This document shows positions 19,368 to 28,197 of a DNA stretch of 64,000 bases, in pieces. Position 1 is the stretch's first letter; the number at the start of each line of letters is the position of its first letter. The position numbers and the translations under genes are program-made. The notes below the pieces were generated by a model that searched no databases, was not told the origin of the DNA, and saw nothing but the letters and a program-made list of their open reading frames with translations. Source of the stretch: Glaciimonas immobilis (GTDB lineage: Bacteria > Pseudomonadota > Gammaproteobacteria > Burkholderiales > Burkholderiaceae_D); NCBI RefSeq assembly GCF_011947285.1, contig NZ_JAAOZT010000006.1, positions 310,001 through 374,000 of the forward strand. Reading direction: 5' to 3'.

Positions 19368-20018
19368 ATGACATCTTCCATGTATTTATATGACAACGAG
19401 GTGCTGGATATCATGCGCACCTCGGCGGTGATTCCTGTGATAGCCATTGATGATATCGCCCATGCCGTGCCACTCGCACAAGCGCTGGTTGCCGGTGGGA
19501 TACGCGTGCTAGAGGTGACGCTGCGCACTGTGCACGGTCTCGCAGCAATCCGGGCGATGGCGGAAGTACCAGGCGCGATTGTTGGTGTCGGTACCTTGAC
19601 CAAGCCGGAAGAGTTTGCTGCCGCGCGCGATGCCGGCGCAGTATTTGGCGTATCGCCCGGCTTAACCTCGGCGCTAGTCGCTGCCGCAAAATCGAGCGGT
19701 TTGCCGTTATTGCCCGGTGTAATGACGCCCTCGGAAGTGATGGCTGCACGGGAGGCTGGATTCCGCCAGCTGAAGCTATTCCCTGCGGTACCGGCAGGCG
19801 GTATCGGCATGCTGAACGCGCTTGCCGGACCCTTGGGTGACGTGATGTTTTGCCCGACGGGTGGCATATCGCAACAAACAGCGGCGCAGTTTCTGGCATG
19901 TAAAAACGTCGCTTGTGTCGGCGGATCATGGCTGACGCCAAAAGACGCACTGGACTCGGGTGACTGGGCGCGCATAACGGCATTGGCTGTAGCGGCCAGT
20001 CAGCTGCGCGCGGCCTGA
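19368..20018 (+). CDS. eda: KDPG aldolase (2-keto-3-deoxy-6-phosphogluconate aldolase)
   Basis: It cleaves keto-deoxy-phosphogluconate to pyruvate and glyceraldehyde 3-phosphate, completing the Entner-Doudoroff pathway. The 216-aa protein has the class I fold. Glutamate 49 lies in RVLEVTLRT and the Schiff-base lysine at 136 in GFRQLKLFPA. Phosphate-binding residues follow in FCPTGGIS. The ATG at 19368 gives the usual length; a second ATG lies four codons later. The gene follows edd in the same direction. Confidence 0.95.
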   Translation: MTSSMYLYDNEVLDIMRTSAVIPVIAIDDIAHAVPLAQALVAGGIRVLEVTLRTVHGLAAIRAMAEVPGAIVGVGTLTKPEEFAAARDAGAVFGVSPGLTSALVAAAKSSGLPLLPGVMTPSEVMAAREAGFRQLKLFPAVPAGGIGMLNALAGPLGDVMFCPTGGISQQTAAQFLACKNVACVGGSWLTPKDALDSGDWARITALAVAASQLRAA

Positions 20019-20027
20019 TTTTAAAGT

Positions 20028-20059
20028 GCCAACTGGGACCGCTTGAGGTCGCGGTTGGC
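20028..20059 (+). terminator. Stem-loop just after eda
   Basis: GCCAAC pairs with GTTGGC and an inner GACC pairs with GGTC around a 6-base loop, 9 bases beyond the eda stop. It lacks a T-run, so it may be a weak terminator or a message-stabilising hairpin. Confidence 0.4.
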
Positions 20060-20208
20060 GAGATTATTCCTGCTTGTCTTCCTTAAGTACCGGTGGTTAA
20101 CGCGGTATTTTTGCGCTCTCTTTCTTTTCTTCCCAATTTTTCGTCCGAAAAATTATCTATTCAATCATCATTAGACATTTCGGTAATAGCTTTCAGACGA
20201 ATCATTAC

Positions 20209-20237
20209 TAGACTTTATCAAGTAAAACCGCTATAAT
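20209..20237 (+). promoter_or_regulatory. Candidate sigma-70 promoter of the osmoprotectant operon
   Basis: TAGACT and a perfect TATAAT are separated by 17 bases. The predicted transcript would start near 20244 and carry a leader of about 275 bases before the first gene. The -35 element matches consensus in four of six positions. Confidence 0.5.
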
Positions 20238-20257
20238 TTTTCTTCTTTGAAATATTA

Positions 20258-20385
20258 TGCCGCCCCAAAACGGTGTAATCTAGCTTCATGACCTGCATCA
20301 GCGGGTCGTCTCATGCTCCGACTAATGTCAGAGTTTCAGCATACGTCGAGGTTTTCCTCGCACTCAGTGTGCCGCCCCAATGCGG
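20258..20385 (+). repeat. Leader region with a repeated TGCCGCCCCAA element
   Basis: TGCCGCCCCAAAACGG at 20258-20273 and TGCCGCCCCAATGCGG at 20370-20385 match in 14 of 16 positions, 112 bases apart. The second can form a GCCGC/GCGGC hairpin, and a GAGG-TTTT-CCTC hairpin lies between. I do not recognise a known riboswitch. Together with flanking sequence this is a 500-base gene-free stretch upstream of the transporter operon. Confidence 0.5.
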
Positions 20386-20520
20386 CAGTCGCCTCATTCT
20401 GAACAATCCTTTCGGGAGTCGGAGTGGGATAAATAAATTGACAGCTTGTTTGTCATGCTCGCGCATCTTGGCCCAGATTTTTCTGCGTCTTGAATTCGTC
20501 TGGCAGTAATGGAGTAAAAC

Positions 20521-21237
20521 ATGGCGAATCGCTATCGTAATGCCATCGTCGGCGCATCAGTCACCTTAATGGCTGTGGCGGGTATCGGCTGGACGGTCGG
20601 TATTGATGCAATCCAGCATTACCAGGGTGATTTGATCTATTACACAATGCGTCACATGCAACTGGTTGGCTGGTCAATGTTATTGGCCCTTGCTACCGGC
20701 TTGCCTGCAGGAATTTTGCTTAGCCGCCCGCTAGTGGCGCGCCACGCTGAAAAATTCATGCAGATATTTAATATCGGCAACACCATCCCCTCCATAGCGG
20801 TACTCGCGCTGGCGCTGGCAGTTTTTGGTATCGGCGACAAACCGTCAATCATTGCATTATGGCTGGCGTCGTTACTGCCCATCGTGCGCAATACCTACGA
20901 AGGGCTAAAACAGGTACCGCCTGCTCTGCGCGATGCGGCCAGAGGCGTTGGGATGAAGCCCTATCAAATTCTATTCCGGGTCGAATTACCTAATGCGATT
21001 CCGATCATCGTCGGCGGTATTCGTACTGCACTCGCTATCAACGTCGGCACCGCGCCATTATCAATTTTGATCGGTGGCGAAAGCCTCGGTAGCATTATTT
21101 TTCCCGGCATCTACCTGAACAATCAGGATCAGCTTCTGCTGGGTGCGACCGCAACGGCACTGTTGGCACTGATGCTTGATGCGGTGGTATCAATCGCCAG
21201 CAACGCCTATCTCACTAAGCGCGGTTTGTTACGTTAG
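20521..21237 (+). CDS. Osmoprotectant (glycine betaine/choline-type) ABC permease
   Basis: This 238-aa inner-membrane protein is an OpuBB/OsmW-type permease of the BPD_transp_1 family. It has an N-terminal hydrophobic helix (about residues 8-28), then several more, and a permease loop RDAARGVGMKPYQILFRVEL near 138-157. INVGTAPLSILIGGESLGSII is a typical conserved stretch of this family. GGAG lies 8 bases before the ATG. It is the first of four same-strand genes (permease, binding protein, permease, ATPase), resembling the OsmVWXY/Yeh systems. The ligand class is inferred from family. Confidence 0.88.
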   Translation: MANRYRNAIVGASVTLMAVAGIGWTVGIDAIQHYQGDLIYYTMRHMQLVGWSMLLALATGLPAGILLSRPLVARHAEKFMQIFNIGNTIPSIAVLALALAVFGIGDKPSIIALWLASLLPIVRNTYEGLKQVPPALRDAARGVGMKPYQILFRVELPNAIPIIVGGIRTALAINVGTAPLSILIGGESLGSIIFPGIYLNNQDQLLLGATATALLALMLDAVVSIASNAYLTKRGLLR

Positions 21238-21324
21238 CAATTTTGCAGGCATTGCAGAGTTGGCAGTAGTCGCTAAATGATTAATGCGGATACGATTTGT
21301 CGGCATCTATTAGAAGGAAAATTT

Positions 21325-22239
21325 ATGAAATTTTTACGCCTAAGGCACTTGTTAGTACTGACTTTGGGGTTATTGAGTCTGGCGCTGGTGACTCCCGCGA
21401 TTAGCGCGACTCTGGTGGTCGGCGGTAAAAACTTTACCGAACAGTTACTTTTATCATCTATGACGCAACAGTATTTGCAATCAAAAGGATACGACGTTGC
21501 GCTCAAAAATGGATTGGGATCGACCATCATGCGCCAGGCAATAGAGAGCGCTCAACTAGACATCGTGTGGGAATACACCGGTAGCTCGTTAATCGTTTTC
21601 AATAAAATCAACGAAAAGCTTGACGCCGAGCAGTCGTATGCACGGGTCAAGGAACTGGATGGTGCCAAGGGCCTGGTCTGGCTCAATGCGTCGGGGTTGA
21701 ATAACACCTACGCGTTAGCGGTGCCGACCAAGCGCGCTGAAGAAGACGGCTTAAAAACCATCGATGATCTCGCAAAAAAAATGGCCTCCGACAAAGTGAA
21801 AGATCCAGACGGACAACATTTATTCGGCGTAGATTTTGAATTCGCTTCACGCCCTGATGGTTTAAAGCCAATGTCCGCCCTCTACGGCATGTCTTTTGAT
21901 CGCAGTGAAATTAAGCAAATGGATCCGGGTCTGGTCTATACGGCGCTAAGAAATGATCAACTATATGTCGGCTTGACCTATGCTTCGGATGGACGAATTG
22001 AAGGTTTTAATCTGACACTGTTAGAAGATAGCCGGGGATTTTTTCCGTTTTACACAGCAGCGCCGATGGTGCGCAAAGACGTACTTGATGCTAATCCCAA
22101 GCTTGCCGAACAACTGAATGCCTTGTCTGCGGTAATTGACACCAAAAAAATGGCAGCGATGAACAAGCAAGTGGATATTGATCAAGAGCCGTTAGCGCAG
22201 GTTGCTGCGGATTTTTTACGTGCTCAGGGTTTAATGTGA
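21325..22239 (+). CDS. Osmoprotectant ABC transporter substrate-binding protein
   Basis: This 304-aa periplasmic protein is of the OpuAC/ProX-OsmF class. A signal peptide is visible up to about residue 28 (VTPAISA). The mature protein opens with TLVVGGKNFTEQLLLSSMTQ, the typical beginning of the family, followed by DIVWEYTGSSL. I take the ATG at 21325 because AAGGA precedes it; the frame opens earlier without such a site. It would deliver a quaternary-amine osmolyte to the two flanking permeases. Confidence 0.9.
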   Translation: MKFLRLRHLLVLTLGLLSLALVTPAISATLVVGGKNFTEQLLLSSMTQQYLQSKGYDVALKNGLGSTIMRQAIESAQLDIVWEYTGSSLIVFNKINEKLDAEQSYARVKELDGAKGLVWLNASGLNNTYALAVPTKRAEEDGLKTIDDLAKKMASDKVKDPDGQHLFGVDFEFASRPDGLKPMSALYGMSFDRSEIKQMDPGLVYTALRNDQLYVGLTYASDGRIEGFNLTLLEDSRGFFPFYTAAPMVRKDVLDANPKLAEQLNALSAVIDTKKMAAMNKQVDIDQEPLAQVAADFLRAQGLM

Positions 22240-22249
22240 GGGATACAAA

Positions 22250-22900
22250 ATGAATTTATTTAACTATCTTTCCGGCGCGTGGCCTGAGATTTTACATCTC
22301 ACTCTGCAACATTTGATGTTGGTCAGTATTGCCGTTGGATTGGCTATCGTAGTTGGGGTACCGCTCGGGATCGTAATGATTCGTCACCGAGGATTAGCCA
22401 GTCCGATGCTGGGTTTGGCGACTGTCATTTTGACGTTGCCATCAATCGCGTTATTCGGGCTAATGATTCCGGTGTTCTCACGTTTTGGTCAGGGACTAGG
22501 GCCTTTACCAGCTATCACAGCAGTATTTCTTTATTCCCTGTTGCCGATTATGCGTAATACCTATTTGGCGCTTGACGGTATCGAAGAGGGTGTCAAGGAA
22601 GCCGGCATCGGCATTGGGATGACCTTTTGGCAGCGCTTGCGTCTGGTCGATTTGCCGTTGGCGGTGCCGGTGATTCTGGGGGGCGTGCGCTCAGCCGTCG
22701 TGATGAATATCGGCGTGATGGCGGTTGCTGCCGTGATCGGTGCAGGCGGCTTAGGTGTGCTGATTTTGCACGCGATCAGTCAAAGTAATATGCAAAAACT
22801 CGTGGTTGGTGCGGTATTAATCAGTGTCTTGGCGATAGTCGCCGACGCCTTGTTGCAGTGGCTCCAGCGCGTACTAACACCGAAAGGAATGCAGAAATAA
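22250..22900 (+). CDS. Osmoprotectant ABC permease, second subunit
   Basis: This 216-aa permease is related to the first one in the operon and to OpuBD/OsmY. It shows about five hydrophobic segments and the ATPase-docking loop GVKEAGIGIGMTFWQRLRLV near residues 116-135. It starts 10 bases after the binding-protein stop, behind GAGGGATA. Its TAA stop shares a base with the ATG of the next gene (TAATG), implying translational coupling. Confidence 0.9.
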   Translation: MNLFNYLSGAWPEILHLTLQHLMLVSIAVGLAIVVGVPLGIVMIRHRGLASPMLGLATVILTLPSIALFGLMIPVFSRFGQGLGPLPAITAVFLYSLLPIMRNTYLALDGIEEGVKEAGIGIGMTFWQRLRLVDLPLAVPVILGGVRSAVVMNIGVMAVAAVIGAGGLGVLILHAISQSNMQKLVVGAVLISVLAIVADALLQWLQRVLTPKGMQK

Positions 22901-24021
22901 TGATTGAACTCGAAAAACTAAGTAAGGTTTTTATTCAAAAAGATGGCGTCAAAGTAAAGGCCGTTAATGAGGTAAGCCTGACCGTTGCCGAGGGTGAAAT
23001 ATGCGTGTTCCTCGGACCTTCCGGATGTGGCAAGAGCACGACACTCAAAATGATCAATCGCCTCATTAAACCAACCTCGGGTCGCGTATTGTTAAATGGC
23101 GAAGAAACCACCGATATTGATGAAGTCACCCTGCGCCGTCGTATTGGTTATGTGATTCAGCAGGTCGGTTTGTTTCCGAACATGACTATCGAAGAGAACA
23201 TTACCGTCGTGCCACGCTTGCTAGGGTGGGATAAAAAGCGTTGCCGCGAGCGCGCAACCGAATTGATGGCGATGGTAGCACTTGATCCAAAACTTTACTT
23301 AAAGCGCTACCCCCGCGAATTATCGGGCGGTCAGCAACAGCGCATAGGGGTCATTCGTGCATTAGCTGCCGATCCTCCGGTGTTGTTGATGGATGAACCG
23401 TTCGGTGCTGTGGATCCTATCAATCGTGAGTCGATCCAGAACGAGTTTTTCATGATGCAGCGGCAGCTCAACAAGACGGTAATCATGGTCAGTCATGACA
23501 TAGATGAAGCCATCAAATTGGGTGATAAAATTGCGATTTTCCGCGCCGGAAAATTGGTGCAGATTGATCATCCTGATACGCTTTTGGCGCGTCCGAAAGA
23601 CGAGTTTGTTGGTTCTTTTGTTGGGCAGGATGCGACATTAAAACGTCTGCTACTGGTGCGTGCCGGCGATGCGGCGACAACCTCCGCCACCGTGCGTGAC
23701 GATTCGACATTGGCGACCGCTTTTGGACTAATGGACGAAAACGATTATCGCTACGTCACGGTGACCGATGTGGATAACCACGCGATGGGTTTTGTGTCAC
23801 GTCGTGATGCACGGGGTGCGCAAGGTGCCTGTTCTGAAAAATTAAAACCATTTCCGGTCAGCGCAACACCAGACGAAAATCTGCGGGTGGTGCTTTCAAA
23901 AATGTATAAACATAGCACTAGCTGGATGCCGGTGATTGATCATGATAGTAGTTATTTAGGTGAGGTTACGCAGGATTCTATTGCGGATTATTTGAGTTCT
24001 GGGCGGACGCGGGTTAAATAG
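22900..24021 (+). CDS. Osmoprotectant ABC transporter ATPase with CBS domains
   Basis: This 373-aa protein powers the importer. Walker A (GPSGCGKST) lies near residues 35-43, the signature LSGGQQQRIGVIRAL near 136-150, Walker B (VLLMDEPFGAVDP) near 157-169 and the switch histidine near 191. The last 120 residues hold two CBS-type repeats (for example DENDYRYVTVTD and HSTSWMPVIDHDSSYLGEV), which in related OpuA proteins sense ionic strength. The start overlaps the previous stop. Regulation by osmotic signals is inferred from family. Confidence 0.92.
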   Translation: MIELEKLSKVFIQKDGVKVKAVNEVSLTVAEGEICVFLGPSGCGKSTTLKMINRLIKPTSGRVLLNGEETTDIDEVTLRRRIGYVIQQVGLFPNMTIEENITVVPRLLGWDKKRCRERATELMAMVALDPKLYLKRYPRELSGGQQQRIGVIRALAADPPVLLMDEPFGAVDPINRESIQNEFFMMQRQLNKTVIMVSHDIDEAIKLGDKIAIFRAGKLVQIDHPDTLLARPKDEFVGSFVGQDATLKRLLLVRAGDAATTSATVRDDSTLATAFGLMDENDYRYVTVTDVDNHAMGFVSRRDARGAQGACSEKLKPFPVSATPDENLRVVLSKMYKHSTSWMPVIDHDSSYLGEVTQDSIADYLSSGRTRVK

Positions 24022-24109
24022 AGTGGGGTTTTGGTTTGGCCACGATGGCGTTTTTTTCGACCATAATATGGCGGTCTAATACCGCGTTCGCTCAAGTTTT
24101 TACTTTTAA

Positions 24110-25065
24110 TTTTAACGACTACAGTCGTCCATATTTAAAACGGCTTGTGCTTCGTGGGTGCTGGTTGGGTGTGGCCGACAGTAGTCTATATTTTGCGTGA
24201 ACTTTAACGACAACGGTTGTCGTTATTCAAAACGGTTTTTCTCCGTGGGTACTGGTCGGGTGTGGCCCGACAGCCAGTTACTTTTTTTTTGCTTGGCTAG
24301 GCGCACCCCACCAAAAAAAGTAACCAAAAAAAGGCGACCGCAGAGGCGCTGTCCTCCCTTTGGTCGGGTCCCCGATTATTTCGACTATCAGTCGGGTCGA
24401 AATACCAACTCGCTAACGCTCAAACATATATTCTGACACTTCCCGACTGACAGTAGAAATAACCGGCATCGCCTATGACGGGGTACGTCAACGTCAATAA
24501 CCGCAGCCTTGGTATTGGGAGTTGCTGCTGTAAATCCTAAGGAGACTGGGCGGGGCAGGGACTTTTGATGTTGCTCTTGACGTTGCAGGCGCAGCCACCT
24601 TTGAAGTTGCTCTTGACGTTGCAGGCGCAGCCACCTTTGAAGTTGCTCTTGACGTTGCAGGCGCAGCCACCTTTGACGTTGCGGTTGTTTTTGAAGCGGT
24701 TGTTGAAGTACCCCGTCATTGGCGCTGCCGAATGTTTCAGTCGTCGGTCGGGAATTGTCGGAATACATGTTTGAGCCAAAGGCGAGTTGGTATTTCGACC
24801 CGACTGGCGGCTGAAACATTTGGGGACCCGAAGGGCGGCGTCGTTGCGGTCGCCTTCTTTTTGGTTACTTTTTCTTGGCGAAGCAAGAAACAAGTAACTG
24901 GCTGTCGGGCCACCCCCGACCAGCACCCACGGAGAAAAAACCGTTTTAAATAACGACGACCGTTGTCGTTAAAGTTCATGCAAAAAAATGGACTACCGTC
25001 GGGCCGTACCATCAGCACCCACGGAGCGCAAACTGTTTTAAATAGCTACGGCGCAGCAGTTAAAC
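24110..25065. repeat. Long inverted-repeat element in a 1.2-kb gene-free stretch
   Basis: Arms at about 24194-24491 and 24701-24982 are reverse complements of one another with many scattered differences, around a centre of about 210 bases. Partial extra copies of the outer unit (CTCCGTGGGTGCTGGTCGGG-like) flank both arms at 24110-24190 and 24995-25065. The arms contain AAGTAACCAAAAA and GGCGACCGCA stretches of a type seen in dispersed intergenic repeats of Burkholderiales. Open frames inside run on both strands, are low in complexity and lack ribosome-binding sites, so I do not call genes. Confidence 0.8.
24563..24685. repeat. 36-bp tandem repeats at the centre of the inverted repeat
   Basis: The unit CTTTGAAGTTGCTCTTGACG followed by TTGCAGGCGCAGCCAC occurs three times almost exactly, ending in a decayed fourth copy. 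Since 36 is a multiple of three, every frame stays open and would give a 12-residue repeat. It is more likely a replication-slippage array than a gene. Confidence 0.85.
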
Positions 25066-25167
25066 AAAGCAAAAAGCGACTGTTGTCGATCCATTCCGAC
25101 CCGTATGCACAAAACATAAATCGTATAAAAAACGGCGACCAAACGCTACGCTCCACCAAGTTTTCAA

Positions 25168-25206
25168 TAAAAAAACGGCCACCGAATTAAATCCGATGGC
25201 CGTTTC
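25168..25206 (-). terminator. Rho-independent terminator of the RNA helicase gene
   Basis: On the minus strand, AACGGCCA pairs with TGGCCGTT, with extra inner pairing, and is followed by a T-run. It lies about 60 bases beyond the helicase stop. Confidence 0.85.
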
Positions 25207-25267
25207 TCATTCGTATAGCGCAGCAATCAATATCCGATTGACCCACTAACCAATTGTAAATCTCAAA

Positions 25268-26686
25268 TTAACGATCGCCAAACGAGCGACGTGTGCTGCT
25301 GTCATTGGTACGGTTACCTTTGTAACCACCACCAGCACCACCACCTGCACCAGCGCCATCACGACGTGGAGCACCTGGCTTGCTGAATGTGCGGCCACCT
25401 GGCTTGCTTGGCGCGCTGCGGTTGTCACCTGGTTTCCAGCCACCTGGTTTTTGACCTGAACGTGGTGCGGACGCTGTTTTCTTTGGCTCAAAACCAACGA
25501 CGACATCGACCGGAATCAATTGCTTAGTGAAGCGCTCGATACGTTTTACGTTCATGCTCTCAGCGTGGTTGACCAATGACACGGCAACACCGTTACGGCC
25601 AGCGCGACCAGTACGACCGATACGGTGGACGTAGTCTTCCGGGAACTTAGGCAGATCGTAGTTGAATACGTGGGTGATCGCTGGAACGTCAATACCGCGA
25701 GCGGCGACGTCGGTTGCTACCAACACACGGACTTGACCGCGACGCAGGCTGTCCAGCGTGCGGTTACGCGCGCCCTGATGCATGTCACCATGCAATGCTG
25801 CAGCAGCGAAACCAGCGATGTTCAGACGGTCAGCGATGTTGTCGGCGTCACGCTTGGTAGCAGTAAATACGACTGCTTGATCCATAGTTTCGTCGCGCAG
25901 CAGGTGATCCAGCAAACGATTCTTGTGCGACAGATCGTCGACAAAGTGAACCTTTTGTTGAATGTTTTCATGCTTGGTTGCCGAACCAGCGATCTGAATG
26001 ATCATTGGGTTCTTGGTGATGCGTTTTGCCATGTTACCGACAACGCCATCAAGCGTAGCGGAGAACAGCATGGTTTGACGTGACTCAGGTGTAGCAGCGA
26101 CAATTTTTTCGATATCGTCGATGAAACCCATGTCCAGCATACGATCAGCTTCGTCGAGTACCAGAATTTGCAATTGTGAGAAATCGATCTTGCCGGATTC
26201 CATATGGTCGATCAGACGACCAGGTGTAGCGACCAGAATTTCTGGGTTTTTAGCCAGCAATTGCATTTGTTTCGGATATGGCATACCGCCAAGGATAGAA
26301 ATTGCTTTGATGCGTTTCATGTGTGAGCCGTACTTATCAGTAGCGCTCGTCACTTGCAATGCCAGTTCACGTGTTGGTGTTAATACCAGCATTTTTGGCT
26401 GTGCAGCTTTGAAACGTGGGCGGTCACCGCGTGAACGCGATGCCTGCATTTCTTGATTTGGGGTTTTGCCGGTTTGATCAACTACAGGCTCAGACGCGAA
26501 TTTATGCAGAGCTGGCAGCATGAAAGCTGCAGTTTTGCCGGAACCGGTTTGCGAGGATACCATCAGGTCGCGACCTTCGATAGCGGCTGGAACGGCTTGT
26601 TCCTGAACGCTAGTTGGTTTTGTGTAGCCGGCTTCAGTCAGTGCTTGGATAACGGACGCGTGTAAGCCTAGTGATTCAAATGTCAT
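25268..26686 (-). CDS. rhlE: DEAD-box ATP-dependent RNA helicase (RhlE-type)
   Basis: This 472-aa cytoplasmic helicase remodels RNA, for example in ribosome assembly or RNA decay at low temperature. The Q motif is near residues 22-30, QTGSGKT at 46-52, PTREL at 104-108, DEAD at 178-181, SAT at 209-211 and HRIGRTGRAGR near 360-370. About 25 residues rich in R, K and Q (66-96) sit between motifs I and Ia. The last 65 residues form a G/P/R/K-rich tail typical of RNA binding. It is monocistronic, with a terminator downstream. The symbol is a family-level call. Confidence 0.9.
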   Translation of the reverse strand: MTFESLGLHASVIQALTEAGYTKPTSVQEQAVPAAIEGRDLMVSSQTGSGKTAAFMLPALHKFASEPVVDQTGKTPNQEMQASRSRGDRPRFKAAQPKMLVLTPTRELALQVTSATDKYGSHMKRIKAISILGGMPYPKQMQLLAKNPEILVATPGRLIDHMESGKIDFSQLQILVLDEADRMLDMGFIDDIEKIVAATPESRQTMLFSATLDGVVGNMAKRITKNPMIIQIAGSATKHENIQQKVHFVDDLSHKNRLLDHLLRDETMDQAVVFTATKRDADNIADRLNIAGFAAAALHGDMHQGARNRTLDSLRRGQVRVLVATDVAARGIDVPAITHVFNYDLPKFPEDYVHRIGRTGRAGRNGVAVSLVNHAESMNVKRIERFTKQLIPVDVVVGFEPKKTASAPRSGQKPGGWKPGDNRSAPSKPGGRTFSKPGAPRRDGAGAGGGAGGGYKGNRTNDSSTRRSFGDR

Positions 26687-27104
26687 TTATTTTCTTTCGT
26701 AATGTTCAGCGCGATATTGCAAAGAGCCGCAAAAACGACAAATGCAACGAACGCAAAAAAGCAACGCCAACCAACGAAATGACTAAGAAATGACAAAGAA
26801 ATTTCGGCACAAAAGCTTTGCGCCGGGACGGTGTCAGTTAAACGACACACAAGGCGGGAGGGCTTTTACAATGCAATGTCCTAATTAAAGCAGAACATGC
26901 TTAGGCTTGCGCAGCTACTTGTTTTTGTTTTTTAACGATTAAATCTGCTTACTTAATCGTTGCATGCGTCCTATTGCAACGCAGCACATAATAATACAGT
27001 ACTTCCGGCACTATTACACGCCAATTGTTGCTAGTGCACATAAATAGGTATGGTTTTTGCACACCGGCTTGTTGCCAGCGCTAGCGGAAAAATTTTGCTC
27101 AAAG
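26687..27104. other. Leader/spacer between the helicase and fabI
   Basis: This 400-base gene-free stretch contains the upstream region of the helicase gene. A run rich in A and AAC-type repeats near 26720-26820 would form a long unstructured leader, as in some cold-induced helicase messages. No ORF or operator was recognised. Confidence 0.35.
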
Positions 27105-27133
27105 TAAAACGTCCGAGAATGTCGGACGTTTTG
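27105..27133 (-). terminator. Rho-independent terminator after fabI
   Basis: AAACGTCCGA pairs perfectly with TCGGACGTTT and is flanked by A/T runs on both sides, so it could act in both directions. It lies about 25 bases beyond the fabI stop. Confidence 0.85.
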
Positions 27134-27158
27134 TAATCAGCATGGCAAGCGATAGTAT

Positions 27159-27941
27159 TTACTCGGAAATACCGCCGACCACCTTAGAAAATCCGCCATC
27201 AACGTAAGTAATTTCACCAGTGATGCCACCGGCCAGATCGGACAGCAAAAAAGCTGATGCGTTACCGACGTCTTCGAGGGTGACGTTACGGCGCAAGGGT
27301 GCGTGATCCGCGACAAACCCTAAGATTTTACCAAAGCCTTTAATGCCGCTAGCTGCCAGAGTCTTGATTGGTCCCGCAGAAATGCCATTAACGCGCACGC
27401 CTTTTGGCCCCAATGATTCGGCAAGGTAACGTACGCTAGCTTCTAGTGACGCTTTAGCCAGGCCCATGGTGTTGTAGTTTGGTACTACGCGTTCGGCACC
27501 TAAGTACGTCAAGGTCAACAATGCCGAACTTGGACGCAGCATTGGCAACGCTGCTTTGGCCATCGCTGGAAAGCTATAAGAAGAAATATCATGGGCGATC
27601 TTGAAACCTTCGCGCGACAGGCCTTCCAGAAAGTCGCCAGCAATAGATTCTGCGGGTGCAAAGCCAATGGCATGCACCAAACCGTCAAGGTGATCCCACG
27701 ATTTGCCAAGATCAGCGAATAACGCGTTGATTTGCTCGTCGCTACCCACATCACAATTAAAAATTAGTGTGCTGTCAAATTCGGCGGCAAATTTGGTGAT
27801 GCGGTCCAGAAAGCGGTCACCGACATAAGTAAAGGCAAGTTCTGCGCCTTCACGCTTGCAGGCTTGTGCGATTCCATAGGCGATTGACCGATTTGATAAT
27901 ACACCGGTGATCAGAATTTTTTTTCCTTGCAGAAATGCCAT
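27159..27941 (-). CDS. fabI: Enoyl-[acyl-carrier-protein] reductase (NADH)
   Basis: It catalyses the last reduction of each fatty-acid elongation cycle. The 260-aa protein is a short-chain dehydrogenase of the FabI type. The cofactor-binding start [20 protein letters not shown] is at 6-25. The catalytic Tyr-X9-Tyr-X6-Lys pattern is complete with Y146, Y156 and K163. These residue numbers coincide with the E. coli enzyme. It stands alone between mltD and its own terminator. Confidence 0.96.
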   Translation of the reverse strand: MAFLQGKKILITGVLSNRSIAYGIAQACKREGAELAFTYVGDRFLDRITKFAAEFDSTLIFNCDVGSDEQINALFADLGKSWDHLDGLVHAIGFAPAESIAGDFLEGLSREGFKIAHDISSYSFPAMAKAALPMLRPSSALLTLTYLGAERVVPNYNTMGLAKASLEASVRYLAESLGPKGVRVNGISAGPIKTLAASGIKGFGKILGFVADHAPLRRNVTLEDVGNASAFLLSDLAGGITGEITYVDGGFSKVVGGISE

Positions 27942-28197
27942 GTTGACTCCAAATATGCGCGCTTCTAGGTTCGGCGGCGCGGTTGTGCGGTGCGGATTGT
28001 ATCTATCGTGCGATCGTAGTATGCAACGACTGCTCGATAATAATCACGGGCTAGTCTGCGCATATAACTGCACTTTGCGAAAGATGTTACGGTAACTGGG
28101 CCAGATTGTAGGGGTTCATCGCCCTCAGGGCAACAGGCCTCTGATGATTGTCTTCATGTACTCTGCTGATCGGGTAATGAGGTAGCAATCCTCGCGA

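Noticed and set aside
20288-20509. 73-codon frame in the osmoprotectant leader
   Set aside because: It has no ribosome-binding site and its translation has no protein-like features; the hairpins and repeats explain the region better.
24388-24926. Repeat-encoded proteins of 129-143 residues with 12-residue repeats
   Set aside because: The frames stay open only because the 36-bp repeat is a multiple of three, and they exist on both strands of a non-coding repeat element.
24110-25065. CRISPR array
   Set aside because: The tandem units are directly adjacent with no unique spacers, and no cas genes are present.
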